The position numbers and the translations under genes are program-made. A DNA stretch of 64,000 bases. Origin: DASQFI01 sp035633215 (GTDB taxonomy: Bacteria > Acidobacteriota > Vicinamibacteria > Vicinamibacterales > SCN-69-37). Positions 17,140 to 25,300 of this stretch are shown one piece after another. Below the pieces are notes generated by a model. That model was not told the DNA's origin. It ran no database searches and was given only the letters and a program-made list of their open reading frames with translations. The stretch lies in assembly GCA_035633215.1 (NCBI GenBank), contig DASQFI010000039.1, forward strand, positions 434,001 to 498,000, written 5' to 3'. Positions within the stretch are counted from its first letter, which is position 1. Each line of letters starts with the position of its first letter.

Positions 17140-17193
17140 GGCGGATTGATCTCCAAATCCGCCGAGGCGGGTTTAGAAACCAACCCGCCCTAC
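17136..17193. repeat. GTAGGGCGG...CCGCCCTAC composite palindrome
   Basis: The outer arms GTAGGGCGG and CCGCCCTAC enclose two hairpins, GGCGGATT...AATCCGCC and GGCGGGTT...AACCCGCC. The TAG of the left arm is the stop codon of the DinB gene. It may also act as a terminator, though no T-run follows. Confidence 0.7.
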
Positions 17194-17236
17194 GTTCATG
17201 TTGCCTAACGCCCTGATTCACCCTATCTTCTTCATC

Positions 17237-19015
17237 ATGAAAAGAGCCGTGCTGCTCACGTCGCTTGCCCTGCTGCTGTTGCCGCTCGTTTCAATGTCAG
17301 CACAGCGACCCGACAACGCCCCCGACACGGCGCCTGCCGGCAAGCCGCCGGACACGGTCTTCATCGAAGACCTCACGTGGGCCGAAGTGCGGGATCTCGT
17401 GAAAGCCGGCACGACGACGGTCATCATCGGCACCGCGGGCACCGAACAGAAGGGCCCGCACATGGTGGACGGCGAGCACAAGTTCGTCATGGAGTACGCC
17501 GCCAATCGCATCGCGCGCGCGCTGGGCAAGACTCTCGTCGCGCCCGTCATCACCTACGTGCCCGAGGGCAACTGGGAAAACCCCGGCGGCCACATGGGCA
17601 AGCCGGGCACGATCACGCTGCCTCAGGATCGCTTCGTCGAGCTGCTCGTGAACGCAGGGCGAAGCCTCAAGTCGGGCGGATTTACAACCGTGCTCTTCCT
17701 CGGCGAATCGGGCGGCAACGCGACCGGCATGAGAACGGCCGTGACCCGGCTGAATGAGCTGTGGAACGACACGGCCAAGGCGTTCTGGATCGGCGATTAC
17801 TACGCGAAATCGCACGCCGATCAGAACGCGTACGTCACGAAGACGCTCGGCATTCCTGCCGACCAGATCGGCGGACACGCGAATCTCCTCGACACCTCGG
17901 AGATGCTATTCGTCAATCCGGCGCACGTGCGGAAGAGCAAGCTCGCGCCCGCCGGCGGGTATCAGAACAGCGGCGTGAGCGGCGATCCGACGAAATCGAC
18001 GGCGGCCCTCGGCAAGGTCTTCGTGCAGATCAAGATCGACAACGCGCTGGCGCAAATCAAGGGCGTCATGGCGGGCACGATCCCGCCGGCCGGCGAACCG
18101 CAGCGCGCCGCCGCCGCCGGCGAGCCTGGTGCTGCCGGGGGCGAGCGCGGCGCGGGCGGAGGACGAGGTGGCGGCCGCGGAGGCGGACGTGGTGGCGATC
18201 CGGCCGCGCAGCCCACCGGACCTCGGCCTCCGACGATGGAAACGGCCCCGGCCGGCATCTCGCCCTCCCAGGCGCCGGACACCGTGTTCATCGACGAGCT
18301 GACGTGGGAAGAGACACGGGACGCGCTCAAGGCCGGCAAGACCACCGTCATCATCCCGACCGGCGGCACCGAGAAAAACGGGTACCACATGGTGCTCGGC
18401 AAGCACAACTACATCGTCACGCACGCCGCCAATCTCATGGCGCGCCGGCTCAAGAACGCGCTCGTCGCGCCAACCGTTCAGTACGTGCCAGAGGGCAATC
18501 CGGACTCGCCCAACCGTCCGGGCGTGATCTCGCATCCGTCGCCCGCCTTCGACATGCTGCTGGACGCGGCCGCGCGGAGCCTCAAGGCGCACGGCTTCAA
18601 GGACATCCTCTTTATTGGAGACAGCGGCGGCAACCAGGGCGGCCTGACGAACACCGCGAACAAGCTCAACGAAGAATGGAAAGACACGGGCTATCGCGCG
18701 TACGCGCTGACCGACTACTACGGCCTCGGCCGCGAGCAGTACCGCGCGTGGCTGCTTGCGGCGTATGGCTACACGGATCAAATCATCGGCAGCCACGCCG
18801 GGATCAGCGACACGTCGCAGCTGCTCTACGTCCGGCCAGCCGGCGTGCGCAAGGATCAGCTCAAGCCGTGGGGCGGCCCGAAAGACTCCGGCGTGTCGGG
18901 CGATCCGATGAAAGCAACCGTTGAGATCGGGAAGATGGGCATCGAGTTCAAGGTGAACGCAGCCATCGCTCAGTTCAACCAGTTGAAGAACCCCGGCCGG
19001 CGCGGAGGCGGCTAA
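17237..19015 (+). CDS. Secreted tandem creatininase-like protein with altered metal motifs
   Basis: ATG 17237 begins a clean signal peptide (MKRAVLLTSLALLLLPLVSM). The 592-aa product holds two homologous halves (about 40-290 and 345-590) joined by a Gly/Arg-rich linker (GGGRGGGRGGGRGG). Each half follows the creatininase fold: the first-motif GTEQKGPHM or GTEKNGYHM, the FLGESGGN or FIGDSGGN turn, the HANLLDTSEML or HAGISDTSQLL motif, and a shared C-terminal SGVSGDP. The family's EQHG, TD, GHGGN and HAGExET residues are largely replaced, and in much the same way in both halves. The metal centre is therefore different or lost. Substrate unknown; probably periplasmic. No clear Shine-Dalgarno was found. 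Confidence 0.82.
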   Translation: MKRAVLLTSLALLLLPLVSMSAQRPDNAPDTAPAGKPPDTVFIEDLTWAEVRDLVKAGTTTVIIGTAGTEQKGPHMVDGEHKFVMEYAANRIARALGKTLVAPVITYVPEGNWENPGGHMGKPGTITLPQDRFVELLVNAGRSLKSGGFTTVLFLGESGGNATGMRTAVTRLNELWNDTAKAFWIGDYYAKSHADQNAYVTKTLGIPADQIGGHANLLDTSEMLFVNPAHVRKSKLAPAGGYQNSGVSGDPTKSTAALGKVFVQIKIDNALAQIKGVMAGTIPPAGEPQRAAAAGEPGAAGGERGAGGGRGGGRGGGRGGDPAAQPTGPRPPTMETAPAGISPSQAPDTVFIDELTWEETRDALKAGKTTVIIPTGGTEKNGYHMVLGKHNYIVTHAANLMARRLKNALVAPTVQYVPEGNPDSPNRPGVISHPSPAFDMLLDAAARSLKAHGFKDILFIGDSGGNQGGLTNTANKLNEEWKDTGYRAYALTDYYGLGREQYRAWLLAAYGYTDQIIGSHAGISDTSQLLYVRPAGVRKDQLKPWGGPKDSGVSGDPMKATVEIGKMGIEFKVNAAIAQFNQLKNPGRRGGG

Positions 19016-19038
19016 CAGGCGCTGAAAAGCGCGGCCTG
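19016..19038. repeat. CAGGC...GGCCTG hairpin repeat, copy 1
   Basis: An imperfect stem with loop TGAAAA begins one base after the TAA of the creatininase-like gene. The same unit occurs at 31700-31723 and 34538-34561. Its place after a stop fits a terminator-like or REP-like role. Confidence 0.6.
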
Positions 19039-19125
19039 AACTTCGAACTCAGAACTTCAAACTTAGAAGTTGACTAAGAAACGGCCAGATTCCGCAGTTC
19101 TTAGTTCGAAGTTCGAAGTTCAAAG
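19035..19125. repeat. GAACTTCGAACTT repeat tract, inverted
   Basis: Iterated CTTCGAACTC / CTTCAAACTT units on the left and TTCGAAGTTCGAAGTT on the right form an inverted arrangement, with the AATCTG-type motif AGATTCCGCAG near the middle. A similar tract follows the cystathionine beta-synthase gene at 31721-31762. Confidence 0.7.
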
Positions 19126-19129
19126 CGTC

Positions 19130-19867
19130 GTCGCGACGGTGCTGTACTTTCTCGTCGCGTCGCCGGTGGCGCAGGATGTCGCGCAGGCGCCGCAGCTCAG
19201 CGGTCCGCTCGCGCTCGGCGCGGCCCTGATTGTATTGAGCGGGATCAGCATCGTGCAGGTCGGGGCGCTGGTGGGGTTCGAGGCCTTTCGTGTCGCGGCG
19301 AGCCTGACCGCGATCGAAGGCATGCTCACGGCCATCGGGATGACCGCGGGTGCGCTGGTGGCCGGCGTGCTCGGCGCGGTGGGTGGCATGGTGGCGGCGT
19401 TGGCCTTGTCGTGTGTGTGGAGAGGCCGCGTGCTGTCGAAGGCGTGCGCGGCCTCCGGCATCTCAATCAGGCATCGCGGCGTGGCCGGAGAGGGTCACGT
19501 GCTGTGGAGTTTCGTGCTTCCCTCCTGGCTGTACGGCGTGAGCACGCAGCCATTCGAGTGGCTGTCCCGGCTTCTGCTGGCGCGCGGCCCGGGGGGCCTT
19601 GCGGACGTGGGCATCTTCAGCGCCGCGTACGCCTGGAGCCAGGCGCTGCTCGCAACCGGCCGCGCGTGGCCACAGGCCGCGGTCGGACTGATCTGGGGCA
19701 CCGCGCTGCTCGCGCCATTCATGCTCAGCGACAGCGGCGCCGTCGCGCTCGCCCGCTCGCACGTGGCGGCGGCGATCCTCGCTGTGATGCTGCAGGTGGT
19801 TCTCATCGCACGAACGCGGCATCACTCCCCGCGCCCTCGGCCCGATGCGATCTCCGGAGCGATCTGA
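19130..19867 (+). pseudogene. Remnant of a polysaccharide flippase (Wzx/MATE-like)
   Basis: The frame is open to TGA 19867. Its hydrophobic segments resemble a flippase: SGISIVQVGALVGFEAFR matches the TM4 region of oligosaccharide transporters, and the LPSWLYGVSTQPFEWLSRLL and FSAAYAWSQALL segments come from the middle. The protein is only about 240 residues against the usual 400-480. It starts inside repeat DNA with no proper start codon, and the last third joins a distant C-terminal TM. I infer loss of the N-terminal helices and an internal deletion. The neighbouring glycosyltransferase suggests a decayed surface-polysaccharide locus. Confidence 0.6.
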
Positions 19868-19873
19868 CGACAT

Positions 19874-20002
19874 GAGCCGTTCTCACTTCCTCGTCCCGTT
19901 CCAACGAGTTGGAACGGGACTCGTAGAGCCAAACCGACGTGGATCGCGAGACTCTCGGCCGAATCTGCCAATTAGCTCGCTACAGGAAAGTGAGAACGGC
20001 TC
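19874..20002. repeat. R1 element copy 3, with nested 28-bp palindrome
   Basis: 129 bp with GAGCCGTTCTCACTTCC and GGAAAGTGAGAACGGCTC ends, flanked by AT on both sides (19872-19873, 20003-20004). A perfect 13-bp-arm palindrome (GTCCCGTTCCAAC, GA, GTTGGAACGGGAC) at 19893-19920 interrupts the CCTCGTAGAG seen in copy 2 and is bordered by TC on both sides. The right end abuts the ATG of the glycosyltransferase. Confidence 0.88.
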
Positions 20003-21163
20003 ATGCGGATCCTGCACCTGACGTGGGCGCTGACCGGCGGCGGCGCCGAGCGTCAGCTCGCGTACGTGTCAGGCGAGCTGCAGCGGCGCGGACACGACGT
20101 CCATGTGGGCTACGTGGACAACGGACCGGGAGCGTGGGCTGGCGATGTCCCGACGGCGAAGTTGTCGCCGCGGTCCCCCAGGCGGCCGCACGATCCTCGG
20201 CTGATCACCGATGTGCTTCGACTGATTCGCGCCCGTGAGACGGACGTCATTCAAACCTGGGTCTTGTCGATGGACGTCGTCGGCGGGTTGGCTGCCACGA
20301 TCGCGCGGGTGCCCTGGGTCGTCCGCGAATCTTCCGCAGGCCAGCTCTACGGCCACCGGTTCAAATCAAGGCTCCGGCTGCGTGTGGCGGGCGCGGGCGC
20401 ACGGTCGATCGTCGCAAACTCGGCCGGCGGGCGGGACTACTGGAGCGGGCACGCGCCCCGCGTGCCGAGCACGATCATCCGCAATGCGGTGCCGATCGAC
20501 GACGTGCGGGCGGCGGGGCCGGGAGCCGACGCCGCCGGGACACCAGCCGGGATCCACGTCGGTCGACTCGATCCCGAGAAGAACGTGGACATGCTGCTTC
20601 GCGCGAGCGCCGAGGTCATGGCGCGGCGTCCGTTCGTGCTCCGACTGTGTGGAGACGGCGCCGAGCGACATCGTCTCGCCTCTCTTGCTTCGGCGCTTGG
20701 GATCGCGCCGCGCGTCGAGTTCCACGGGTATGTCGACGACGTCTGGCGGCGCGTCCGGGCGGCAAGGGTCGCGTTGCTCCTGAGCAGCGTCGAGGGCGAT
20801 CCAAACGCGGTGATCGAGGCGTTCGCGGCCGGAACGCCGGTCATTCTCTCGGACATCGGCGCGCATCGGGAGATCGCCGACGACCGCCAGGCGCTGTTCG
20901 TGCCGGCGAACGACGTGAATGCAACGGCGCGGGCCATCCATGCCATTCTCGATCATCCAGAAGCCGCGCAGGAGCGCGCCGCTCGCGCAAGCCAATCGAT
21001 TAACGATCGGTCGATCACGGCCGCGACAACCGCGTTCGAGGAGATGTATCGGACGGTGCTGGCAGGAGCCGTTCTCACTTCCTCGGACCGCGCCCCCTTA
21101 CGCAAGCCAGCCCGCCCAATAGCGCCAGCCGAACGTACCGGCCCAGAGAACGAGCGCGGCTGA
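20003..21163 (+). CDS. Glycosyltransferase family 4 (GT-B)
   Basis: A 386-aa GT-B enzyme. The N-terminal domain opens MRILHLTWALTGGGAER, the typical first strand and glycine loop. The C-terminal donor domain has HVGRLDPEKNVDMLLRA and the EGDPNAVIEAFAAGTPVI motif (Glu residues of the EX7E type), plus a late DDRQALFVP strand. It would transfer a sugar from a nucleotide-sugar donor, probably to a surface polysaccharide or lipid. The ATG lies directly after R1 copy 3. The C-terminal about 30 residues come from a half R1 element (21066-21085) and overlap the convergent gene by 66 bp, so the natural C-terminus may have been extended. Confidence 0.9.
   Translation: MRILHLTWALTGGGAERQLAYVSGELQRRGHDVHVGYVDNGPGAWAGDVPTAKLSPRSPRRPHDPRLITDVLRLIRARETDVIQTWVLSMDVVGGLAATIARVPWVVRESSAGQLYGHRFKSRLRLRVAGAGARSIVANSAGGRDYWSGHAPRVPSTIIRNAVPIDDVRAAGPGADAAGTPAGIHVGRLDPEKNVDMLLRASAEVMARRPFVLRLCGDGAERHRLASLASALGIAPRVEFHGYVDDVWRRVRAARVALLLSSVEGDPNAVIEAFAAGTPVILSDIGAHREIADDRQALFVPANDVNATARAIHAILDHPEAAQERAARASQSINDRSITAATTAFEEMYRTVLAGAVLTSSDRAPLRKPARPIAPAERTGPENERG
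21066..21085. repeat. R1 half element
   Basis: The left arm of the R1 family alone (GAGCCGTTCTCACTTCCTCG), with no matching right end within 150 bp. It is translated as the C-terminus of the glycosyltransferase (AGAVLTSS), so it may mark an old insertion followed by deletion. Confidence 0.75.
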
Positions 21164-23071
21164 GCCCAGTCGCGCGATGAGGCCGCTCCGCCACATCCAG
21201 ATGGCGCCCCGCGCGGCGAGGAACAGCGCCGCGGGGTACGTGGACAGATCGACTCGCCCCATGAACTCGGCGGCGTACCGCTCGTAGCCCACGTCGACGG
21301 GCGCCATGACGCTCACGGCAAGGAAAACGGCGTAGGCCGCGCCCCACGCGCAGATGGCACACGTCAGTCGATCGCGCAGGCGATCCACCCAGACACGCCA
21401 GGCGCCGACCAGCGCCAGGATGACGATCGGCCAACCCACATCGAACACGCCCTGATCGAGGGCCGTGAGCGTGCGCCGATACCAGGGTTTGGCCGCAGCG
21501 GGTGTCGCCGGTGCGGCGGCCTGACCTGCCTGTGCCGGCGCCGTGGCACGCGCGGCCGCGCCGTCACCCGTACGCTCCAGCGATCGATACGCGTCGCCGA
21601 AATGCGCGTAATACGACGCGATCGACACGACGGCCGCGATCGTGCCCGCCAGAAGCACCAATCGCGCGGACCGCCGGAGCGGTGGTCCACCGAGCACCCA
21701 ATAGAAGAACGCCGTCGCAAACAGCGTCGCGAGGAGCAGGCCGAAGATGCTGACGTGCGAGAGCAGCCCGACCGTCGCGATCATGGTCAGCCCGACGAAC
21801 TGCGCGAGCTGGCCGGGCCCGAGTGGCCACACGATCGCCGCGGCCATCGTGGCGAGCGAGACGGACGCGCCGAACGCATTCGTGAGGTTCGCGTTGCCGA
21901 GGACCAGGTACGGCAGCGGCACGAGGTGAAAGAAGACCACACAGAGGGCGCCGATCGCCCGATCGCCCCACGACCGCACGACCATCAGATACAGGAGCGC
22001 GCCAGCCGTTGCTTCGGCGGCGCAGACGACGATCCGGAGGAGCGTCACATAGTCGCGCGTGAGCAGCGTCCACGGCCACGAGAACACGTACAGGGCGATC
22101 GCGTACGGAAACTGGACGCCGTCGGGCATCTGCTGGGTGAAGAAGTACCGGCCGGCGAGCACCCACTCGAGTCGATGCGCGTGGAAGAGCGCGTCGACGA
22201 TCGGCTTCGCGGGATGAAGCAGCCCGACGAGCTTGAGATAGAGCGCCGCCGCCGAGAACGCGATCGCGAACCGCGCGAGGTCGTGCATCGGTTGACCGCG
22301 CCCGCCCTGAGCGGAGGCGAAGGGCCGCCACTCGAGGCCCTTCACGATCGCGACCGCCAGCAGGCCGATCCAGACGGCGAGCGTGATCACGCGGCCGGTG
22401 TAATCGAGATACGGCGCCGGACCGGTCGCGATCGGAAACGACTGCGCCACCGCTACGAGCAGCACGAGGGCCGCAAGCAGCGTGGTCGAGACGCCCGCGA
22501 GTGAAAATGCGGCGCCGAGCGCGGCGGCCGCGAGCGCGGCGGCGATGATTGCCCGTCGCGGCGGCAGAATGAGCCCGCTCTCGGCAGGACGGCAACTCAG
22601 CCGATCGACCTGGACCCCAAGCGGTCTCGGGTCGCCCGCCGGCACGAACGTCGGCGACACCACGATGCCGACACGCAGCCCTGGCGTTCGCGCGCGCGCG
22701 GGCACGCCGACCTCGATGGTCTGATAGTCGTTCGTGACGGACCGCCTGACGAGCTCGACGCCGTCGACTTCGAGGCCGACCATCGGCAGCGGGACGTCGG
22801 CCGGGCGTCCGCCGCGCACGCTGACGCTGCACCGCCAGGCGGCCGTGCGATCGAAGCGCGGGAACACGAACTCGGCCCGTGCGGTCGTCCATGCGAACGT
22901 GTCCCGCACGACGCGCTCGACGGGGTAGAACCCCGACGCCGCGCGCGGCAGATCGCGATCCATTTCAAACGTCAGATCGGGATGGGCGCTGAACGCCAGG
23001 GTCAGCGACACGACGGCCGCGAGCGCTCCGACGATGGCCGCGGCCACCGCGCGCATCACGAGGCGCGTCAT
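21098..23071 (-). CDS. Large multi-pass membrane protein, possibly GT-C-like
   Basis: 657 aa. One N-terminal TM helix is followed by a soluble domain of about 140 residues (about 30-170, predicted extracytoplasmic beta-rich), then ten or more TM segments with a loop rich in Ala/Pro/Gln near 515-545. The layout resembles GT-C glycosyltransferases of polysaccharide assembly, but I could not see the expected Asp/Glu signature near TM1, so the call is tentative. Its ATG overlaps the stop of the APC permease by 4 bp, so the two are probably co-transcribed. The 3' end overlaps the convergent glycosyltransferase. Confidence 0.7.
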   Translation of the reverse strand: MTRLVMRAVAAAIVGALAAVVSLTLAFSAHPDLTFEMDRDLPRAASGFYPVERVVRDTFAWTTARAEFVFPRFDRTAAWRCSVSVRGGRPADVPLPMVGLEVDGVELVRRSVTNDYQTIEVGVPARARTPGLRVGIVVSPTFVPAGDPRPLGVQVDRLSCRPAESGLILPPRRAIIAAALAAAALGAAFSLAGVSTTLLAALVLLVAVAQSFPIATGPAPYLDYTGRVITLAVWIGLLAVAIVKGLEWRPFASAQGGRGQPMHDLARFAIAFSAAALYLKLVGLLHPAKPIVDALFHAHRLEWVLAGRYFFTQQMPDGVQFPYAIALYVFSWPWTLLTRDYVTLLRIVVCAAEATAGALLYLMVVRSWGDRAIGALCVVFFHLVPLPYLVLGNANLTNAFGASVSLATMAAAIVWPLGPGQLAQFVGLTMIATVGLLSHVSIFGLLLATLFATAFFYWVLGGPPLRRSARLVLLAGTIAAVVSIASYYAHFGDAYRSLERTGDGAAARATAPAQAGQAAAPATPAAAKPWYRRTLTALDQGVFDVGWPIVILALVGAWRVWVDRLRDRLTCAICAWGAAYAVFLAVSVMAPVDVGYERYAAEFMGRVDLSTYPAALFLAARGAIWMWRSGLIARLGSAALVLWAGTFGWRYWAGWLA

Positions 23072-24363
23072 CGTCGCACCAGGAACCAGTTCACCGCCGC
23101 GATGAGCGCGACGACGACGGCAATGCGGGCGTGCGCGGCTTCCATCTGCGCGGCAAGCACGACGCAGAAGCCGAGCCCGATGAGCGGGAGCAGCCAGCCG
23201 CCGGGCAAGCGGAACAATGCCCCGTCCGGATCACGACGCCGGAGCACGGGCACGGCCGCGCAGACCAGACCGTACGTGCCAAGACGTGCCACGGCCGACA
23301 GAAGCGCATTCCAGATGAAGCTGCCGTAAATCGCGAAGACCGCACAGAGCGCAGCATGGACCAGGATGGACAGGTACGGGGTCCGCCACTGGGGATGGAC
23401 GCGAGCGAAGGCGGCAGGAAAGTCGCGCTGCTCGGCCAGCGCAAAGACGAGCCGGGGCGCGCCGACGAACTGCATCGCGAGATTGCCGTACGTGGACAGC
23501 AGGACGCCCACGGCGATGAGCGCGGCGCCCGCGCCGCCCAGGAACACGCGCGCCGCCTCGGCCACCGGCCGATCCCGGACCTCCGGGCGATCGAGCGCGG
23601 CCGGATCCGTGATGGCGCCCATGAAGACCAGATGGACCGAAATATAGACGAGGGCGACAATCGCAAGTCCGATGAGGAGCGCCCTGGGCGCGTCACGGCG
23701 CGGATCGCGGGCCTCGCTCATCGGCATCAGCGCCACCTCGAATCCCCCGAACGCGAAGACGAGCGCGAGGATCGCCTGCAGCCACTCACCCGCCGGCGCG
23801 TTCGATCCGCCAATATCGATGTTCGGGCCGACCGCGAACACGCCGAGGCCGACGAAGAGTGCGATCGGAACGAGCTTCGCGACCGCAAATGCGTCACTCA
23901 CGCGCGCGCCTGACTTGACCCCACGAATATTGATCGCGGCGAGGAGCCCGACGAGCGTGAGCAACACGGCCGCTCTCGGCCACGGATCCGTGGCGCCGGG
24001 CCAGAACTCGGCGAGATAGACGACGAAAAGGTTCGCGTTCGCGGCAGCCGCGGCGACGCGGACGAGCCAGGCGAACCAGCCCATCTGGACACCCGCGAAC
24101 CGGCCAAACGCCGTCCGTGCGTACAGGTAGGGGCCGCCGGCCTCGGAGAAGCGCGATGCCACCTCGCCGAAGCAGCACATGACCACGCCGATGCCGAGCG
24201 CCGCCAGCATGTACGCGAACGGCGCGGCCTTGCCCACTCGCCGGGTGATGTCGTCCGGCAGCCCGAACACTCCGCTGCCGATGATCGCGTTGATGACCAA
24301 CCCCACCAGGCTCCAGCGCCCAATCGCGCGAACGAGGCTGGCCGGCGCCCGGGCATCCCTCAC
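23068..24363 (-). CDS. APC-family amino acid permease
   Basis: 431 aa with about 12 TM helices. The TM1 motif NAIIGSGVFGLP is the substrate-binding unwound helix of APC transporters. GGPYLYARTAFGRFAG (TM3 region) and the TM6 segment LVFAFGGFEVALMPMSEARDP also match. It probably imports amino acids or polyamines by proton symport, or exchanges them; specificity is not readable. First gene of a two-gene minus-strand unit. Confidence 0.92.
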   Translation of the reverse strand: MRDARAPASLVRAIGRWSLVGLVINAIIGSGVFGLPDDITRRVGKAAPFAYMLAALGIGVVMCCFGEVASRFSEAGGPYLYARTAFGRFAGVQMGWFAWLVRVAAAAANANLFVVYLAEFWPGATDPWPRAAVLLTLVGLLAAINIRGVKSGARVSDAFAVAKLVPIALFVGLGVFAVGPNIDIGGSNAPAGEWLQAILALVFAFGGFEVALMPMSEARDPRRDAPRALLIGLAIVALVYISVHLVFMGAITDPAALDRPEVRDRPVAEAARVFLGGAGAALIAVGVLLSTYGNLAMQFVGAPRLVFALAEQRDFPAAFARVHPQWRTPYLSILVHAALCAVFAIYGSFIWNALLSAVARLGTYGLVCAAVPVLRRRDPDGALFRLPGGWLLPLIGLGFCVVLAAQMEAAHARIAVVVALIAAVNWFLVRR

Positions 24364-24424
24364 GGCGCGCCGAGGCTATCACGTGAGCCCGAGCACCCGC
24401 GTTCCGCGCATTACGAGATGAGGC

Positions 24425-24881
24425 ATGACAATGCGAACACGATGGATCTCCATTGCAGTCGTCGGCGCCGCGGCGCTGCTCGCGTCCATCAATCCGGCCC
24501 TCGCTCAAACAACAGCCGAGCGAGTATGTTCCATGGGTCCTTGACGAGAGGGGCGGCCATCATTTCATCCTGCAAGGTCAGCTCCGCCACACTTTCCGCC
24601 GCGGCAAGAACTGGAACTGGCACGCGACGTACGGCGGGAGCTTCTTCACGAAGTACAACCGCACCGACGAGGTGCGCGTTCAACAGCAGGATGGCTCGGG
24701 GCTCGTCTTCCCCGAACAACACAGTTTGCGAATCGAAATGGGCGCCGTTCACGTCGGCATTGGCGCCGAGCACCCCATCTCGCGCCGCGTCGCCATCCGA
24801 TGGGACGCGCAAGCGGTGCTAAGCGTGAACGAGCTGAACTATCCGATTCCGCGCGGAACGATCGGCATCACGTGGCGATGA
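24425..24881 (+). pseudogene. Frameshifted outer-membrane beta-barrel protein
   Basis: ATG 24425 begins MTMRTRWISIAVVGAAALLA and ends in a signal-cleavage-like ALAQ, but this frame stops at about 24543. The +1 frame continues as EYVPWVLDERGG... with amphipathic beta strands (GQLRHTFRRGKNWNWHATY, SLRIEMGAVHVGIGAEHPI) and a terminal ITWR typical of a small barrel. One indel between about 24505 and 24530 would join signal and barrel. It is either a frameshifted gene, a sequencing error, or, less likely, two genes. Confidence 0.6.
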
Positions 24882-24945
24882 AATAGGCTCTTCAGCACCG
24901 TACTTCCCGGGGCCGCCAACCTTTTTGCAGGCGCGCCCGTCTGAT

Positions 24946-24966
24946 ATACCTTGAAGCGCTAGGTAT
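24946..24966. promoter_or_regulatory. Inverted repeat ATACCT-N9-AGGTAT over the padR start: putative PadR operator
   Basis: Perfect 6-bp arms nine bases apart. The right arm includes the first two bases of the ATG at 24965. The left part, GATATAC, also looks like a -10 element, giving a very short or absent leader. PadR regulators usually repress their own operon from such a site; that this is its operator is inference. Confidence 0.6.
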
Positions 24967-25300
24967 GACCACCCCGGGGCCCGGGGCCCTGCCGCAAGGC
25001 ACGCTCGATCTTCTGATCCTGAAGACGCTCGCCCGCGGGCCGCGCCACGGGTACGGCGTCGCACGCTGGATCGAGGACACGACCGATGACGCCCTCAGCA
25101 TCGAAGAGGGCTCGCTCTATCCGGCCCTCTACCGCATGGAACGGCGTGGATGGATTTCGGCGACGTGGAAGCGATCCGATATCGGCAAAGCCATCAAGGT
25201 CTATGAGTTGACCGACTCTGGCCGCGCCGAGCTGCGGTCGCGCACCGCCGAGTGGGGTTCCCTCATCACGGCCGTCGGCAAGGTGCTCCGTGCGCGATGA
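24965..25300 (+). CDS. PadR-family transcriptional regulator
   Basis: A 111-aa winged-helix protein. LPQGTLDLLILKTLARGPRH then GYGVARWIE is the classic PadR opening. SLYPALYRMERRGWI holds the recognition helix, KVYELTDSGRAEL the wing. It overlaps the following permease gene by 11 bp, the arrangement found widely in Acidobacteria where a PadR protein controls an ADOP permease. The signal it senses is unknown. Confidence 0.95.
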   Translation: MTTPGPGALPQGTLDLLILKTLARGPRHGYGVARWIEDTTDDALSIEEGSLYPALYRMERRGWISATWKRSDIGKAIKVYELTDSGRAELRSRTAEWGSLITAVGKVLRAR

